A stretch of DNA of 64,000 nucleotides. Origin: Gavia stellata (Eukaryota; Chordata; Aves; Gaviiformes; Gaviidae). The position numbers and the translations under genes are program-made. Positions 1 through 11,347 of this stretch are shown piece after piece. The stretch is taken from contig NC_082604.1 in assembly GCF_030936135.1 (NCBI RefSeq), positions 5,773,001 through 5,837,000 on the forward strand, read 5' to 3'. Position 1 is the first letter of the stretch. The number at the start of each line of letters is the position of its first letter. A model generated the notes under the pieces. The model did no database searches. It saw only the letters and a list, made by a program, of their open reading frames with translations, and had not been told where the DNA came from.

Positions 1-984
1 ATTTTGCTACAGAGATGGACTCAAAGAAAAACTTGTTTTCTTTTCAAAAAGCTACTAGCTCTCTTCACTGAAACAGCAGCCTTGAAAATGCAAAAAAGTC
101 AATTAGCAAGTTTAAAGGTCAACATTATTTAAACCAGGATGACTGATGCTCAGATCTGGGTAATATCTGGGCAATATCTTTAGCTTTGGAGTGTGTGTGG
201 GGAATTGGCTGAGCTTCCACTTTTTCAGCAGAAATTAAGAGAACAGCAGAAAGTCCTCTCCTAATGCATGTTTGTCTCATCCTTTTAATTCTTTTCTCTA
301 CTGTAGAAAGGAAAACTAATTGTTCTGCCATTAAATACCAGTAACTTGCTTTCCTAAGTTAACCTCTTCAAAAACATTTCACACACAGTGAAAGCCAAGT
401 TCTTTGTGTGTTTTTTTTTTTTTAATGTGACCCAAAACACAGCTTTGAAACAAGGACTCTGTACGTAACACAGACTAATACATGTGCACTTTTGTCAACA
501 GACAAGCATGTAACTGGTGACTGTTTCATCTGCATGCCACAGAACATTAAAGGAAGAAAAAAAAAAAAAATCACATTTGAGACTAGTTTTTGAATGGCAT
601 TACATAGTATGACTTATTTTCCTGCTTCCCAAAGACTGGCACGATTAGCATTCTGTCCAGAAAGCTGTGATATCACTTAGAGAAGTGCCTCTTCACCTTT
701 ACAAAAGCAGCAGCTGCATCCCACTGAATGCAGTAAAAGGCCAGATAGCAGGCAACAGTTTTGACATTACAATATTTAGAAAAGCACCAGTGAGGTTTTT
801 TTCTTAATCCATCACTTCTATTTTTTCTCCCCTAGAAATGTTTTCTGTCTAGACAAGATGATGTATTTGACATGACTGAGATTGATGGAGCTGTGAGTAA
901 GCTATGTGCCGTCCAAAGCTTTTGCAGTATGATCAGAGGTTCTATTAAATCCCAATGTAGAGAAGTCCCCCAAATTTCACTTAC
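1..984 (-). other. PARL: PARL intron 5 (partial)
   Basis: AT-rich intronic sequence with short homopolymers (T run near 410-423, A run near 557-570). I see no coding exon or repeat family here on either strand. Confidence 0.7.
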
Positions 985-3900
985 TGGAGGATGGATCTGA
1001 GGTGAAATATGTAAACATAACCCGTCTCATACCAGGCAGCCTCCATAAACAGAATACAAAGACATTTGCAGCTATAATACCTATTAAGAGGAAAAAACAG
1101 TATAAAAGCAAATTATGAATGTAACACGCCATAATGCTTACTGTAAACAAGGATTCAAAAGTAAGCTTACAAGAATCGTACATTTTCTTCACTATTTCAT
1201 TAAAAGCAGTATCCACTTCTTACTTTATAGAGTTTAGAAAAAGCAAAGAAAAATACTGAAAGCTATATTTATACAATGGAAGCCTTTCAGAAATATGACA
1301 TTTAATTGCAACTGTTTTAACATATGAGGTCATGAATGAATACAACAATCCAGAAAAGCTGTACTTAAGACATTCAAGTTATGGTTTCAAACTTCTATTC
1401 CACTGTAGAACCAATGAAACAAGAGCCAGGTTAAGAGGTCTCATTTCTTGCCTCTCTAGCTGCTTATTTCCAAATGCTACTGATCTGCTGCACAGTTGCA
1501 TTTAACTGTGCACGGTGGCTAGAGGAAGCATACAGACACGCGGTATACATCCCTTCCATTTTCTGGGGAGGTTTAGTTCTGAGGTAATTGTAAAGATACT
1601 GTTTAGAGACCAAGCATAAAAAAGTTGAGTTGGCATTGCTAAGGCATAGTTACCTTTGGGAGACAGCAAATGCACAGCTTTTTACTTCACAGATGTTTAC
1701 TGCAATCTTATTTTACATTCTTATTTAAACTGAATGATTAGAAACATAATGATGCAAAGTTATTGTTTCTTGTTTAAAGAGCCTTCTCTATTTCTATCCA
1801 AGCATTTAGGTATTTAAAGTGTTTTTTAATAGCTAGAAACATTAAAGGGGAAAATAATTGTGCCTCCTTTACAGAATGGTGTCACATAAATATTCTCTAC
1901 TGACAATATTTGTATCTGTATCGTGACTTGGCTCGTATGTGGAAGAACAATTCAGAGCTCAGATACAGCTTAACTACTTTATTTAGATTTTAATCAAGCT
2001 CTTGTCAATTTCTCTCCATGCATTACATTTATCTTGGGAATTTCAAGTGATGTTAGGCTAACTAATCAAAACTACATCATAACCAAAGGAAAGCTCTCAA
2101 GATAGTAGTTTCTTATTTGCAACACTACGTATGTAAAATAGCAAAAAAATTATCAGGGAGTTTTATTTCCACATATCAGTGGAATATATACTCATATTCC
2201 TTCTAAAAGCATTTGCTGTTTTTCACAGTTCCTGAGAAAAATGTTGCCGGGGAAGATTCTAGCTAATCCTCCACACTCTCTCACACAGATGCACAGGGAT
2301 TTTTTTAATGCATATAAAAATAGTTTGTGAGAAGGAAGTGTAGCAGAAGTAGTATATGTGCAGGTGTGAGTTTACACATGCTTTGTGCCTAACAACCTAA
2401 ACGTGGTATGAAAGCCATCTGTTTTAACATACTGTACCTGTTTGCCATATTTCTCTTCCTGTGAATGTCTAATACTTGTAAGCTAACACAAACCTGTCAC
2501 AGTCCGCTGACCCTCAGTCAGGCTATTCCACCAGCTGTTAACCTGAAACGGAATTGTTGTACGTTAGTGCCACTGTAGAGTATTTGCAATTTCAAAAACA
2601 GTCACACGAGGTTCTACCTTTTTAAGAATGGAAAGCATTTGTTTGAAATCTTTTAAGTAAATCGGTTTCAAACTTTTTTATTTCTGATTGGTTTAGCTTT
2701 TCAAGTTGGCATTTCCTTACTCAAGAGTAGTTATCTACCCTCCTTTTCATAAAACATCCCAACATAGATGAAGAGTTTCTTCAAAAAGAATGGGGTTATA
2801 TCCTTTTACACAAGTCCATGGGTTTACCTCTGCTGGTAATAAATAAGGGTCTAGCCCATAATGCTTACTTTAGCAGATTAGCCAAAGTTAGCATGAACCC
2901 TGCCTCGACTAAGCCTCACCCTAATGCTGTCTGACATCACACCACCCACCTTTGAGAGATTCCACTTTTGTGCCAGGGTCACTTTTGCAGAGGTGGCTCA
3001 CAAGATGTGGAATCCATTCCCCCTTGCGTGCAGCTCACCCAGCCCTCCTCCAAGTTTAAAACCCCTGAAAAAGTTTATTTTGAGCGCAGTCAGCCCACAG
3101 ACAAAACTCCACTCCCCTTTACCTTCCTCAGCTTTCAGAATACTTTTGGACAAATAATTTATTGATAGCGCAATGACCTTCCAACCATATTGATGGGGAC
3201 AATGTCATAAAAGTTATCTGTAGGTTGGAGATGGGGGAAGATAATGTTGTATGAAACAAATCATTCACTATTTGGTATCAAAGTAACACAACTTCATTGC
3301 ATTTTTTTGTTTAATCCTCTGGCACAGGATACAGTATTTCCTACAAAGTTCTCCAGCAAAAGAACACTGAACAAACATGATTTTTCTAAAATACAAGAGA
3401 GTGATGCCCTCGGAAGCTATTGGAGGATCCTGAGCTTTTAAAAATAGAACTTACCAGTTCAAGCCTATTAATAACAGGGCAGTTCTGTTTTATTTTTTGG
3501 ATAGCTAATCACCAGATCTTCCCCTTCAGGTTTTGAAGGAAAACAAAATTATTTAAAATATTAAGTGGCAATCATAATCTCACCTGCAGTTCATATACAC
3601 TGAGCAAGCAAGCATGCTGTACTGGGCCTGGCTAGAATAGAATTAATTTTCTTTATAGCAGCCCATACATGGTGCTGCGTTTTAGATTTTTGACCAAAAC
3701 AGTACTGATAACACACTCATGTTCTAGCTTTTGCTGAACAGTGTTTGCACAGCATCAAGACCTTTTCCGTTTCTCACTCTGCCCCTGCAGTGAATAGACT
3801 GGGGGTGTGCAATAGGCTGGGAGGGGACACAACAGGGCAGACGACCTGAACTAACCAAAGAGATATTCCCTACCATATAATGTCATACTCAGAAATAAAA

Positions 3901-5821
3901 GGGAAAAGAGGGGATTTTAGGAGGTTTAGCCATCTTTTGCTCATGAACTGGCTGGGCATTGATCTACCCACAGGAGATGGTGAGTGATTGCCTTTGCGAC
4001 ACGGGTTTTGGGTTTTTACTCTCTTCTGCCACTTATCCTTCACTTATTAAACAACTCTTTTGGTTGTTGTTTTACCTTTACCCCCAAGTTTTCTTGCTTT
4101 GATTCTTCCTTTCCTCTTTCCCCACCCCACTGGGGGTTTGCGGGGGAAGCAAGCGAGCAGCTGTGTGGTGCGTGGCTGCCCACCAGGGCTAACCCAAAAC
4201 ACATGCCCATTTTGAAAGAAGTACCGTATTGCACACAACACACATTACAGAAACAGTTCCTCTGTGTCCTGCCCAGGACCCCGTGCTTCTCCAGCTCCAC
4301 ACTCAGCCCTACTTCCCTTGGACAAGCAGACCTGAAAGAATAATCAAGCCTGGTCTATCACAAGCCACAGCAGTTGCCTTGAAACAAAGGTAAAACATAC
4401 ATGCATGTTTAGTTTAGTTTTAAATACACTTAATTGAAAACTCAATGACTGACACTTTGGGGATGTCAGCTAAATTTGTAACAAGTCTTGCAGTACTTAC
4501 GTTATTCTTACTGCCCAAACTCCAAAGTATTTGCATGGAAATGTCAGCTCTTGTAAAAAGCCCTCTAAACTCTCATATTTGTGAAGTACAGGTTGAAAAT
4601 ACGAATGCGTTTCAGAAGCCAGAGCATTAAAAAATTGTACGCTTAAGGTTCAGAATTGAAGCTAGCTCTGTCCTCTTTCAGAGTTCATGTGCACTTGTGA
4701 GAATGCTTAGACATAGCAAGAATAGAATGTTTTTTATAATGAGAAAGTAAAAAGTACCTAGTTTAGATATATGAACTACTATTACTGACCTCCCTTCCCT
4801 GCATTTCAGGGTGAAGATGGTATTTTTCTCCAATACAGCTTTTGCAGTGATATTGTGAGTTACAGTTTTCTAGAACTAATTCTTGTAAGGAAACGCATCC
4901 ACTGCAATTTGCTGAGAACCTGTTATTTTTCCAGGTTAAAAATCAAGATAAACTGGATGAGTATCTGTCGAACACACGGTGCTCGCAGATGTGCCCATAC
5001 CAGAAGAAAGACGCGGTCATGTTTCACGCTTCCGCAGGGACCCACCCGTGTGCGAACAGGCCGTGCCTGGCTCCGTGTACCTGCTTTCTGAAGTCCCCCC
5101 TCTTCTGCGGCCGTATTTTATCCAACCAGTCTGCTCGAGCTTCCTCGAAATAGGTCTGGACCCGCGACTTGAGCGACTCATACTGCCAGATGGCGGCGGA
5201 TCCGAAGGCAGAGCCTGTGAACTGGGCCACACCGGATAAAGTCAAAACGAACGCACCGTCCCGAGCGCAGTCCGTGTGTGGCTTCGGCCCAGGAAGCCAG
5301 GCTCGCCCTGGGCTTACGTGACACGCCATTCCCGGTCGCTCGGCCCTCAGCAATGCTAGCACGTTAACGGGAACCAAGGCACCGCTGACAGACGGGGGTC
5401 CCGCCGCGGCGCTGCCCGCCGGGGCTCCCTGCCGGCCCCGCTCCCCCCGGCCCGGACACGGCAACCCCCGCAGGAACCACTTACCCCCACCGCGAAGAGG
5501 AGCGGCTTGACCAGGCGGCGCGGCGAGGGGCGGCCGGCGCGGGTCGGCGGCGGCGGCGGGCAGAGGCTGCGGCGCGGGGGTGGCGGGCCGGGCCGCGCCT
5601 CGGCGGCGGGGGCAGGGGGCTCCTCGGGCCGCGGCCGCGCCCGGCGGAAACCCTGTCGCTGCTCCAGCAGCACCGTCAGTCTGCGGGGATAGACACGGAC
5701 CCTCAGCACCGCCGCGACCGCCCGCCGCCGCCCCGCTCCCCAGCCGCCCCCTCACCGGCCCGGCCCGGCCGTACCTCTGCGGGCGCGGGCCCCAGGCGCG
5801 GGCCCAGCACCGCCACGCCAT
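1..5821 (-). CDS. PARL: PARL, mitochondrial rhomboid protease (5' part of gene, exons 1-5)
   Basis: Presenilin-associated rhomboid-like protease of the mitochondrial inner membrane; it cleaves substrates such as PINK1 and PGAM5. Five coding exons are readable on the minus strand: 5775-5821, 5485-5680, 5081-5221, 2494-2542 and 985-1080. All have GT-AG borders and compatible phases, giving 176 codons plus one base. The protein begins MAWRCWARAW, close to human PARL. It contains the conserved stretch FGSAAIWQYESLKSRVQ, then DWLDKIRPQK, WWNSL, and the first membrane helix IIAANVFVFCLW. The catalytic Ser and His lie in later exons beyond base 1. Human PARL is 379 residues, so slightly under half is present. 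Exons 1-3 lie in a CpG island. Identification is from remembered family sequence and is very secure. Confidence 0.95.
985..1080 (-). CDS. PARL: PARL coding exon 5 (first core helix)
   Basis: The acceptor TTAATAG ends at 1081 and the donor GTAAGT starts at 984; 96 bases. It encodes IIAANVFVFCLWRLPG, a hydrophobic helix, then MRRVMFTYFTSDPSS plus one base, matching human IIAANVLVFCLWRVPS. The next exon (VLCSPML in human) is not found in 1-984 and must lie beyond the left edge. Confidence 0.95.
2494..2542 (-). CDS. PARL: PARL coding exon 4 (49 bases)
   Basis: This short exon is easily missed because it makes no long open frame. The acceptor TTTCAG ends at 2543 and the donor GTTTGT starts at 2493. 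It encodes VNSWWNSLTEGQRTVT plus one base of a Gly codon. Human PARL has INKWWNNLSDGQRTVTG at this place, so both identity and phase fit. Confidence 0.93.
5081..5221 (-). CDS. PARL: PARL coding exon 3
   Basis: The acceptor GGCCCAG ends at 5222 and the donor GTACAC starts at 5080; the 141 bases are 47 codons in phase 0. It begins FTGSAFGSAAIWQYESLK and ends GDFRKQ, collinear with human PARL FTGCAFGSAAIWQYESLK. The segment precedes the first rhomboid-core helix. Confidence 0.95.
5485..5680 (-). CDS. PARL: PARL coding exon 2 (proline/arginine-rich N-terminal region)
   Basis: The acceptor CCCCGCAG ends at 5681 and the donor GTAAGT starts at 5484. The 196 bases complete the split Arg codon and encode 65 residues. 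They start LTVLLEQRQGFRRA, continue as a Pro/Ala/Arg-rich segment, and end LVKPLLFAVG, matching human LIKPLFFTVG. This region corresponds to the vertebrate-specific matrix N-terminus that carries the regulatory P-beta cleavage. The middle is much more proline-rich than I recall for mammals, and its base composition is extreme. Confidence 0.9.
5775..5821 (-). CDS. PARL: PARL coding exon 1 (start codon)
   Basis: The ATG is at 5819-5821 on the minus strand with A at -3 and G at +4, a strong Kozak context. It encodes 15 residues plus two bases of an Arg codon (MAWRCWARAWGPRPQ), the start of the mitochondrial targeting peptide. The donor GTACGG follows at 5774. The start is fixed by similarity to the human MAWRGW N-terminus. 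Confidence 0.93.
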
Positions 5822-6373
5822 GTTGGGCGCCTCCCCGCGCGCCGAGCGCTTCCGGGGCAGCCGGACGCCATCTTGCGGGCGCGGCGTTGGGCGCCTGGCG
5901 GCAGGGCCGGGGGAGCCGCCTGATGACCCCCAGCGCGCCAGGCGGGGGGCGGCCCGGGGCCTCCCCAGCGCCGCGGGACCGCTCCGCACGGGGGGCGCCC
6001 GCGGGGTTGGCTCCGCCCACGCCCCGCCCCGGCCGCCATCTCGAGAGGGTCGTCCCGGCTCTGCCCCGCCATAGTGAGAGTGGCGCTGCGGGGCGCCCTC
6101 GGCCGCCATGATGAGCGTGGCAGTTCCCTTACCTCCCGGGCCCCCTCGGCGAGCAGGGCCGGTGCCGTGCAATTAGCGGCTTCCACGGTTTTAATGTATT
6201 CTTTTCTCTAGAAGCCTTCTGGAATAGACAGAGCCTGTCTCCTCCTAGTCTAGAGCTCAGCCTGCAGGAGGCAGGAGGAGGTTGGGGCTGCTGCCTCAGC
6301 CTCGCCTTGCTCCGCTGCGTGGCTCCACCTCGCCACGCCTCACCACCTTTCCTCACCTCGCTCCTCCGCCCAG

Positions 6374-6404
6374 CCTCGCCTCGCCTCGCCTCGCCTCACC
6401 TCAC
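6374..6404. repeat. CCTCG pentanucleotide microsatellite
   Basis: Imperfect tandem copies of CTCGC/CTCAC lie on the distal flank of the CpG island. Confidence 0.8.
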
Positions 6405-7554
6405 CATCGGGCTGCTCCAGCGAAGGGTTGCGCGTGGTTGACCAGGCGCGAGGCAGCTGCTCCGGCCCCACAGCCTCCTCTCAGGCCTGTTTGCCAGGCT
6501 CTCCCTTGCCTGGGTCAGGTGTCCCCGGGTGTCCTGCGGTCCCCTTGCCACCAGCCGGGGCTCCCAGTCTCTGGCACTGTGTTGCTCTTCCCGGCACAAT
6601 CTTCATGCCAGCAGCCCAGCCGGGAGGCTCCCGGCAGGGCCGGTGAGGCGGCGTGCTGGCAGAGAGCAGTCCCCACCCAGCCAGTGCTGTAAGCACCGAC
6701 ACCCTCCTGAAGTTAAATGGAAGAAGAGAATAGGTGTGTTTGCTTTAAAAATAACTTGCAATTGGTAAGGCTGAAGAAGTTGCATGCACCTTTCTGGCTA
6801 TCTATATTGCCGTGGAGATACTAATAGGACAGCCGAGCAGCCTACCCGCCAGTCATGCCTGGGCCTCCAGAGATCAGACTGCAGCGCTGCCAAAATCAAG
6901 CAGCTGAATAAACAGTGGTCTATCTCGGAGGTGCATGGGGAGGACGAGAGGCAGCAGCCGTGTGTTGCAGCAGGAAAGGTTCTGCATGGGTGAGAGGAAC
7001 GCACTCCACAGGAGAGTGGCTGTGCCGTCTCCAGCCCTGGAGGCCACTCTGTGGTGACTGGATGAGGCTTGGGCGACCTGACCCGATGTTGAAGCTGTCC
7101 TTTAGCGGAAGGTTGGCGTCAACGCACTCCCTTCCAAGCTCAATTATTCTGTAGTTCACTATGTAAAGGGGGAGTTAATAGCAAGATGAGAATGAGCTGT
7201 ATATGGTAATTGCAAGTGGCTATAAGCCTGATTAGACTATTAATAATTTGAAGCAGCTTCAGGAGCATGGTTACAAAGTCAAGTTGTTTGGAAGTGGAGA
7301 GGAAATGAATTAATATTCATCCTTTTTTTAACAAGCAGTGAAAGAGTTTGCCTTCTCAACTCAAGGTCAGACTCTGACCTGAGGAAACCTCTGTAAGCCT
7401 GTGGTGGAAGACGGCTCTAAGTGGTTTTGTACTGTATTTAAATCTGCATTTTATCTCTTTCTGATTGCATGGGTGGCCATGGGTCAGCCTCAGAATTTGC
7501 TTGAACTAATTAATGGTTAGCAGGTTCAAAGCCATATATTGCTGGTGTTAGAAA

Positions 7555-7585
7555 ATGTGTGTGTGTGTATATATATATATATGTG
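7555..7585. repeat. (TG)n(TA)n microsatellite
   Basis: A TG run is followed directly by a TA run, a compound dinucleotide repeat. Confidence 0.9.
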
Positions 7586-9208
7586 TAAATGAAACCAATG
7601 TTATAATCAATGCTCTGTTTTTCTATGTAGCAAAATGAGAAAGAAGTAAACGAGTTTTTTAACTTTCCCATTTAGACACTTTTATCACTTACTTTTGCTT
7701 CCAGAGACAATATCAGCAGTGATTTGTTTGTTTAAGTGACTTCAATATTTTTCTTTGTTAACTCTTCCTGTCCTATGTTCAAACCACATATGTTTTGTCT
7801 GTGCTGTTTTTAATGTTAAGGTGAGCTTTTTGCTCCCTCCGGGCTTGCTTTTATCCCATGACAGCTCTTGGTTGTACATTGCCTATGTGTGAAGTTTGCG
7901 AGGGATGGTGCTCTTGGGCTTTATGTATTTATTTGGTTTTGGTTTATGGTCATTCTCCTTTGGACAGTTGCAAAACATATTTGCTGTTAGTTGTGCCATC
8001 ATCTTAAATTTATAAACAGTGACAGTGTATAGCAGCTAGTACAATCAACTTCTGAAGGGTAGGGTGTACGTGGTACAGGTTGAAAGAGGAGAATGGATGT
8101 GGTGTGGGTTGAAGTAACAAGCTGTTTGCATTTGAAAGCTTCTCTTTTGCAGATGGTTTCTATTAGTGAACTCTTACCCTGTTAAAGCAACGCATTTCAG
8201 TGGAATTACTTTTATCGTTAAAACTACAAGAGTGGTAAGAAATCAGCACCACCATTGCATGGGGACTGCAGTCTTGTGCATGACTGGTGGCCAGGAGGGA
8301 ATAAAGTATCGTCTGGACTGTCCCATGTGTTCTGCGTGGTAGCAGCCAGGTCAGGAAGGGATGAGTGAAAGTGGCTCCTTGGGGCAGAGGAAGACAAAGA
8401 GAGGAGGAACAATAGCAGCAAAGTGGTTGCAGAGCCGTCCAGGGCTGCTGGACCTCCTTCGGCCAGGAGCCAGGCAGGTCTGTCCTGCCTCGACATGTCG
8501 GAAATCACAAACAGTTTTGTTTGTTAATGCGATCCACTGGACACACAATCTGTCTGCACTGATTACTGATTGCAGGGCTTAAGTGCTGCCAGGGAAGTAT
8601 AAAGAATATAAAGAAAATGGATTTGTTTAAACAAATAAATAAACAGCCCCCCCCCCCTTTTTTTTTTTTTTCACTGGCCCTTGTTTTACCCTCTGGAGAC
8701 CTGCATTTTAGGAAAGGCTCTAGGGCTCTCTGCTCCTGCTTTGTGTGGCCTATTGATATGTGACCCGTCATCGGGCTCCCAATTCTCACTGAGACACAAG
8801 ACCCACTGCCTGCCCCCTAAGTATTCAAATACCAGCACTGCGTGCTTTGTTTTCTAACTAGTAAAGGTTTTCTTTGCATGCTTGTCTTAAGAAGATCTGG
8901 AAAATAAAACACCTTTCAGTTGGTCCATCATACACCATGTTATCAAAGTTTATTCTTCCTGCCACTTTACAGCTCCCTGTGTATTGAATTGAAATGTCAC
9001 CACCTAGCTTCAGGACCACACGTGTGCCTTTCTGTTGAGGAATACTCACACACAGTGGGGAGCTCATGGATGCACCTCTAATAAGTGCATTAATACGGGA
9101 CAGTCATTTTAAGGGTGGGAGAAGGACTCTTACAGCGGTGTTTGTAGTCCTGCTATAACATGGCTGAATATGGGTCAGGGTGGAGGAAGGTTGTTATTCT
9201 GTATTTCA

Positions 9209-9586
9209 CAGAATCACGTAATCACTAAGGTTGGAAAAGACCTGTAAGATCATCAAGTCCAACCGTCAACTAACACCACCATGCCCACTAAACCATGTCC
9301 CACAATGCCTCATCCACACATTCCTTGAACACCTCCAGGGATGGTGACTCCACCACCTCCCTGGGCAGCCTGTTCCAGTGTTTCACCACTCTCTCCGGAA
9401 AGAAATTTTTCCTAATATCCAGCCTAAACCTCACCTGGCGCAAATTGAGGCCATTTCCTCTTGTCCTGTCACTAGTCACTTGGGAGAAAAGACCAACACC
9501 CACCTCTCTGCAACTCCCTTTCAGGTAATTGTAGAGAGCGATGAGGTCTCCCCTCAGCCTCCTCTTCTCCAGACTGAACAAATCTG
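9209..9586 (-). mobile_element. CR1 retrotransposon, 5'-truncated, minus orientation
   Basis: The minus strand reads the last part of the CR1 ORF2 reading frame ([18 protein letters not shown] ... VDEALWDMV) and then the CR1 3' end, finishing at the GATTACGTGATTCTG tail near 9211. The open frame that runs on to 9710 is chance read-through into unique DNA. It is nearly the same subfamily as the copy at 19256-20133. Confidence 0.92.
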
Positions 9587-11127
9587 TGAAATCTAGTTTC
9601 CAAGCTTCCTCACTTTGAAACCTACGATGTTTTAAACTATTGTCTTTTAATGAGAATCTTGTGTTTACAACTTTGACATATGTCCTACTCATAACGATAG
9701 TGCAGAGCATATAGTTTTATCTTCTCTTCCGTACTGCCAGGAATGAATTGTGATTGCACGGGTCGTATCTATGTAATAGGCAGAAACATTCATTTGGATT
9801 ATTGGCCTGCCTATGTGGTGTGAAGTCTGCTTGAACCTTAATTTAAGTTTGTCATTTATTTCAGATATTGTCTGTTGACAGTTATGTGTGTTTTGAAGAG
9901 GTTACACAATCACTTGAGAGACAAATGCTCCCTCCTCAATGTGAGATTAAACTTTTATAGTGGAATATACATATTTTTAAGTCTCGAATAAACTTAATAA
10001 TTCTTTCCTTGTGCAAACAAATCCTGAGTGTTGCAGTCATTTAAAATGAATGGTTATGGGAAGAGGCTTGAATTCTTCTTCTTTTCTTTTTGTTTCTTTT
10101 GTTAATGCAGAAAAATTGCATATTCCTTCACAGTGTGGGCTGCATCCTAAAAAAAATCCTGTCTTCAATTGTTTGCCTGTCTTATATGAACACAGGCCTC
10201 CTTTCATTAGAACAGTGTCTTGGTGACAAGTGCAACAAAAGCTTCAAGTAAAACAATAATTGTGAAAATTGTAAAAATATTTTTCAGTATTGCTTTGGAG
10301 TCTGATGGTGCATGGGCAGCTCAGTGGCACTGACAGAGCACATTATATGCCAGTGGTTGCCAGGTAAATCTGAGCATCTTTGGTACTAACTTACATGATT
10401 TTGCTGTAATTTTCTTATTTGAGTTGTTCATTTCACTGAAACTTCGCTGTAGCAAAAAGCCATGCCTGAGCCTTTGTGCAACAGTTGGGCAGAGCTTTGG
10501 CCCCGGGTCCTTGATTTTTAGAATGGGGGGAAAGGTCTTAAAAAGTACGAAACCTTCACTTGTTTGATCAAACTGGTCCTGACAAAGTGCTGACACTAGT
10601 GTCTAGCAGGAAGGTAGATGAAACAGGTTAGAAACATACTGTAAACGTGAGTATCAAAATTTATTTTGTTTTAAATTTGTATTTATAGGCATTGTAATTG
10701 GGAGGTGAATAATTTATTAAAGCATTTGATAGTTATAATTTTAAAAGAATTTTGAGTTAGCAAACAAGTAAAGAATGGATGAAACATGGCAAATTCAAAT
10801 TACAGAATTCCTCAGTTGGGCCCTCTGGTTTTGCTCCGTTGGTATTTTTTGTGGTAAACTTGTACAGTAATAAAAGTGTTCCTAAGAAAATACTTAGATG
10901 CCATAGAATATTTAAGTATTCCAGTTATTTAACGATACTTAGGTTCCTGTTCTACAATTCCCTTATGTGATAAATTATTTTGTAGGTAGGCATCTTTTTG
11001 ATGTTTTCGTAAAGGTCAGACTTGTGTAAAGATAACTCCATATACTGTATGTGTATAAACTGTTTCAACAGGTTTCTAATATCAGAAATTTTGGGAGGCT
11101 TCTTTGAAAACAACTTAAGTCAGAAGA

Positions 11128-11347
11128 ATGGCATCATCTTCTCTACAAATTTGTGCATTGCTGCTGGCTTTAGCAGGATTCACCATTTTAATTGTTACTA
11201 CCATGTCCAATAGATGGAAAATTTCAGACACCGCAACAGTGCTAGTTACTGCAGACTGGATTTCTGAAGGTCTTTGGATGGACTGTGCAGTGACTGCTTT
11301 TGGATCAATACAGTGCAAGAAATTTATCTACATGTTGAGTTCAGACA
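11128..11347 (+). CDS. Claudin alternative first coding exon 1a
   Basis: The ATG has A at -3 and G at +4. It encodes 73 residues plus one base: helix 1 ([18 protein letters not shown]) and most of extracellular loop 1, with the signature W...GLWMDC...C. The donor GTAAGT follows at 11348. The loop resembles the CLDN10a type (human GLWMNCAGNALGSFHC). Joined to the shared exon, the split codon becomes Thr. Confidence 0.88.

Larger units (their letters stand above)
5200..6180. promoter_or_regulatory. CpG island over the PARL start
   Basis: The stretch is very GC-rich and dense in CG dinucleotides, in contrast to the AT-rich DNA on both sides. It covers PARL exons 1 to 3 and about 350 bases upstream. 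It is the likely PARL promoter and could fire in both directions, but no plus-strand first exon could be recognised. Open frames of up to 382 codons here come from lack of stop codons in GC-rich DNA. Confidence 0.75.
5822..11127. other. Intergenic region between PARL and the claudin
   Basis: After the CpG island this is AT-rich sequence with no recognisable exon on either strand. It holds two simple repeats, a C/T homopolymer junction near 8647-8671 and a truncated CR1 at 9209-9586. Noncoding 5' exons of the claudin may be hidden here; sequence alone does not reveal them. Confidence 0.6.

Noticed and set aside
5024-6172. A 382-codon open frame on the minus strand
   Set aside because: It crosses PARL exon 1, intron 1, intron 2 and exon 3. 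Only the parts overlapping exons 1 and 3 are coding; the rest is open because the CpG island has few stop codons.
9288-9710. A 140-codon minus-strand frame
   Set aside because: Its C-terminal part is CR1 ORF2; the N-terminal part is unique flanking DNA read by chance.
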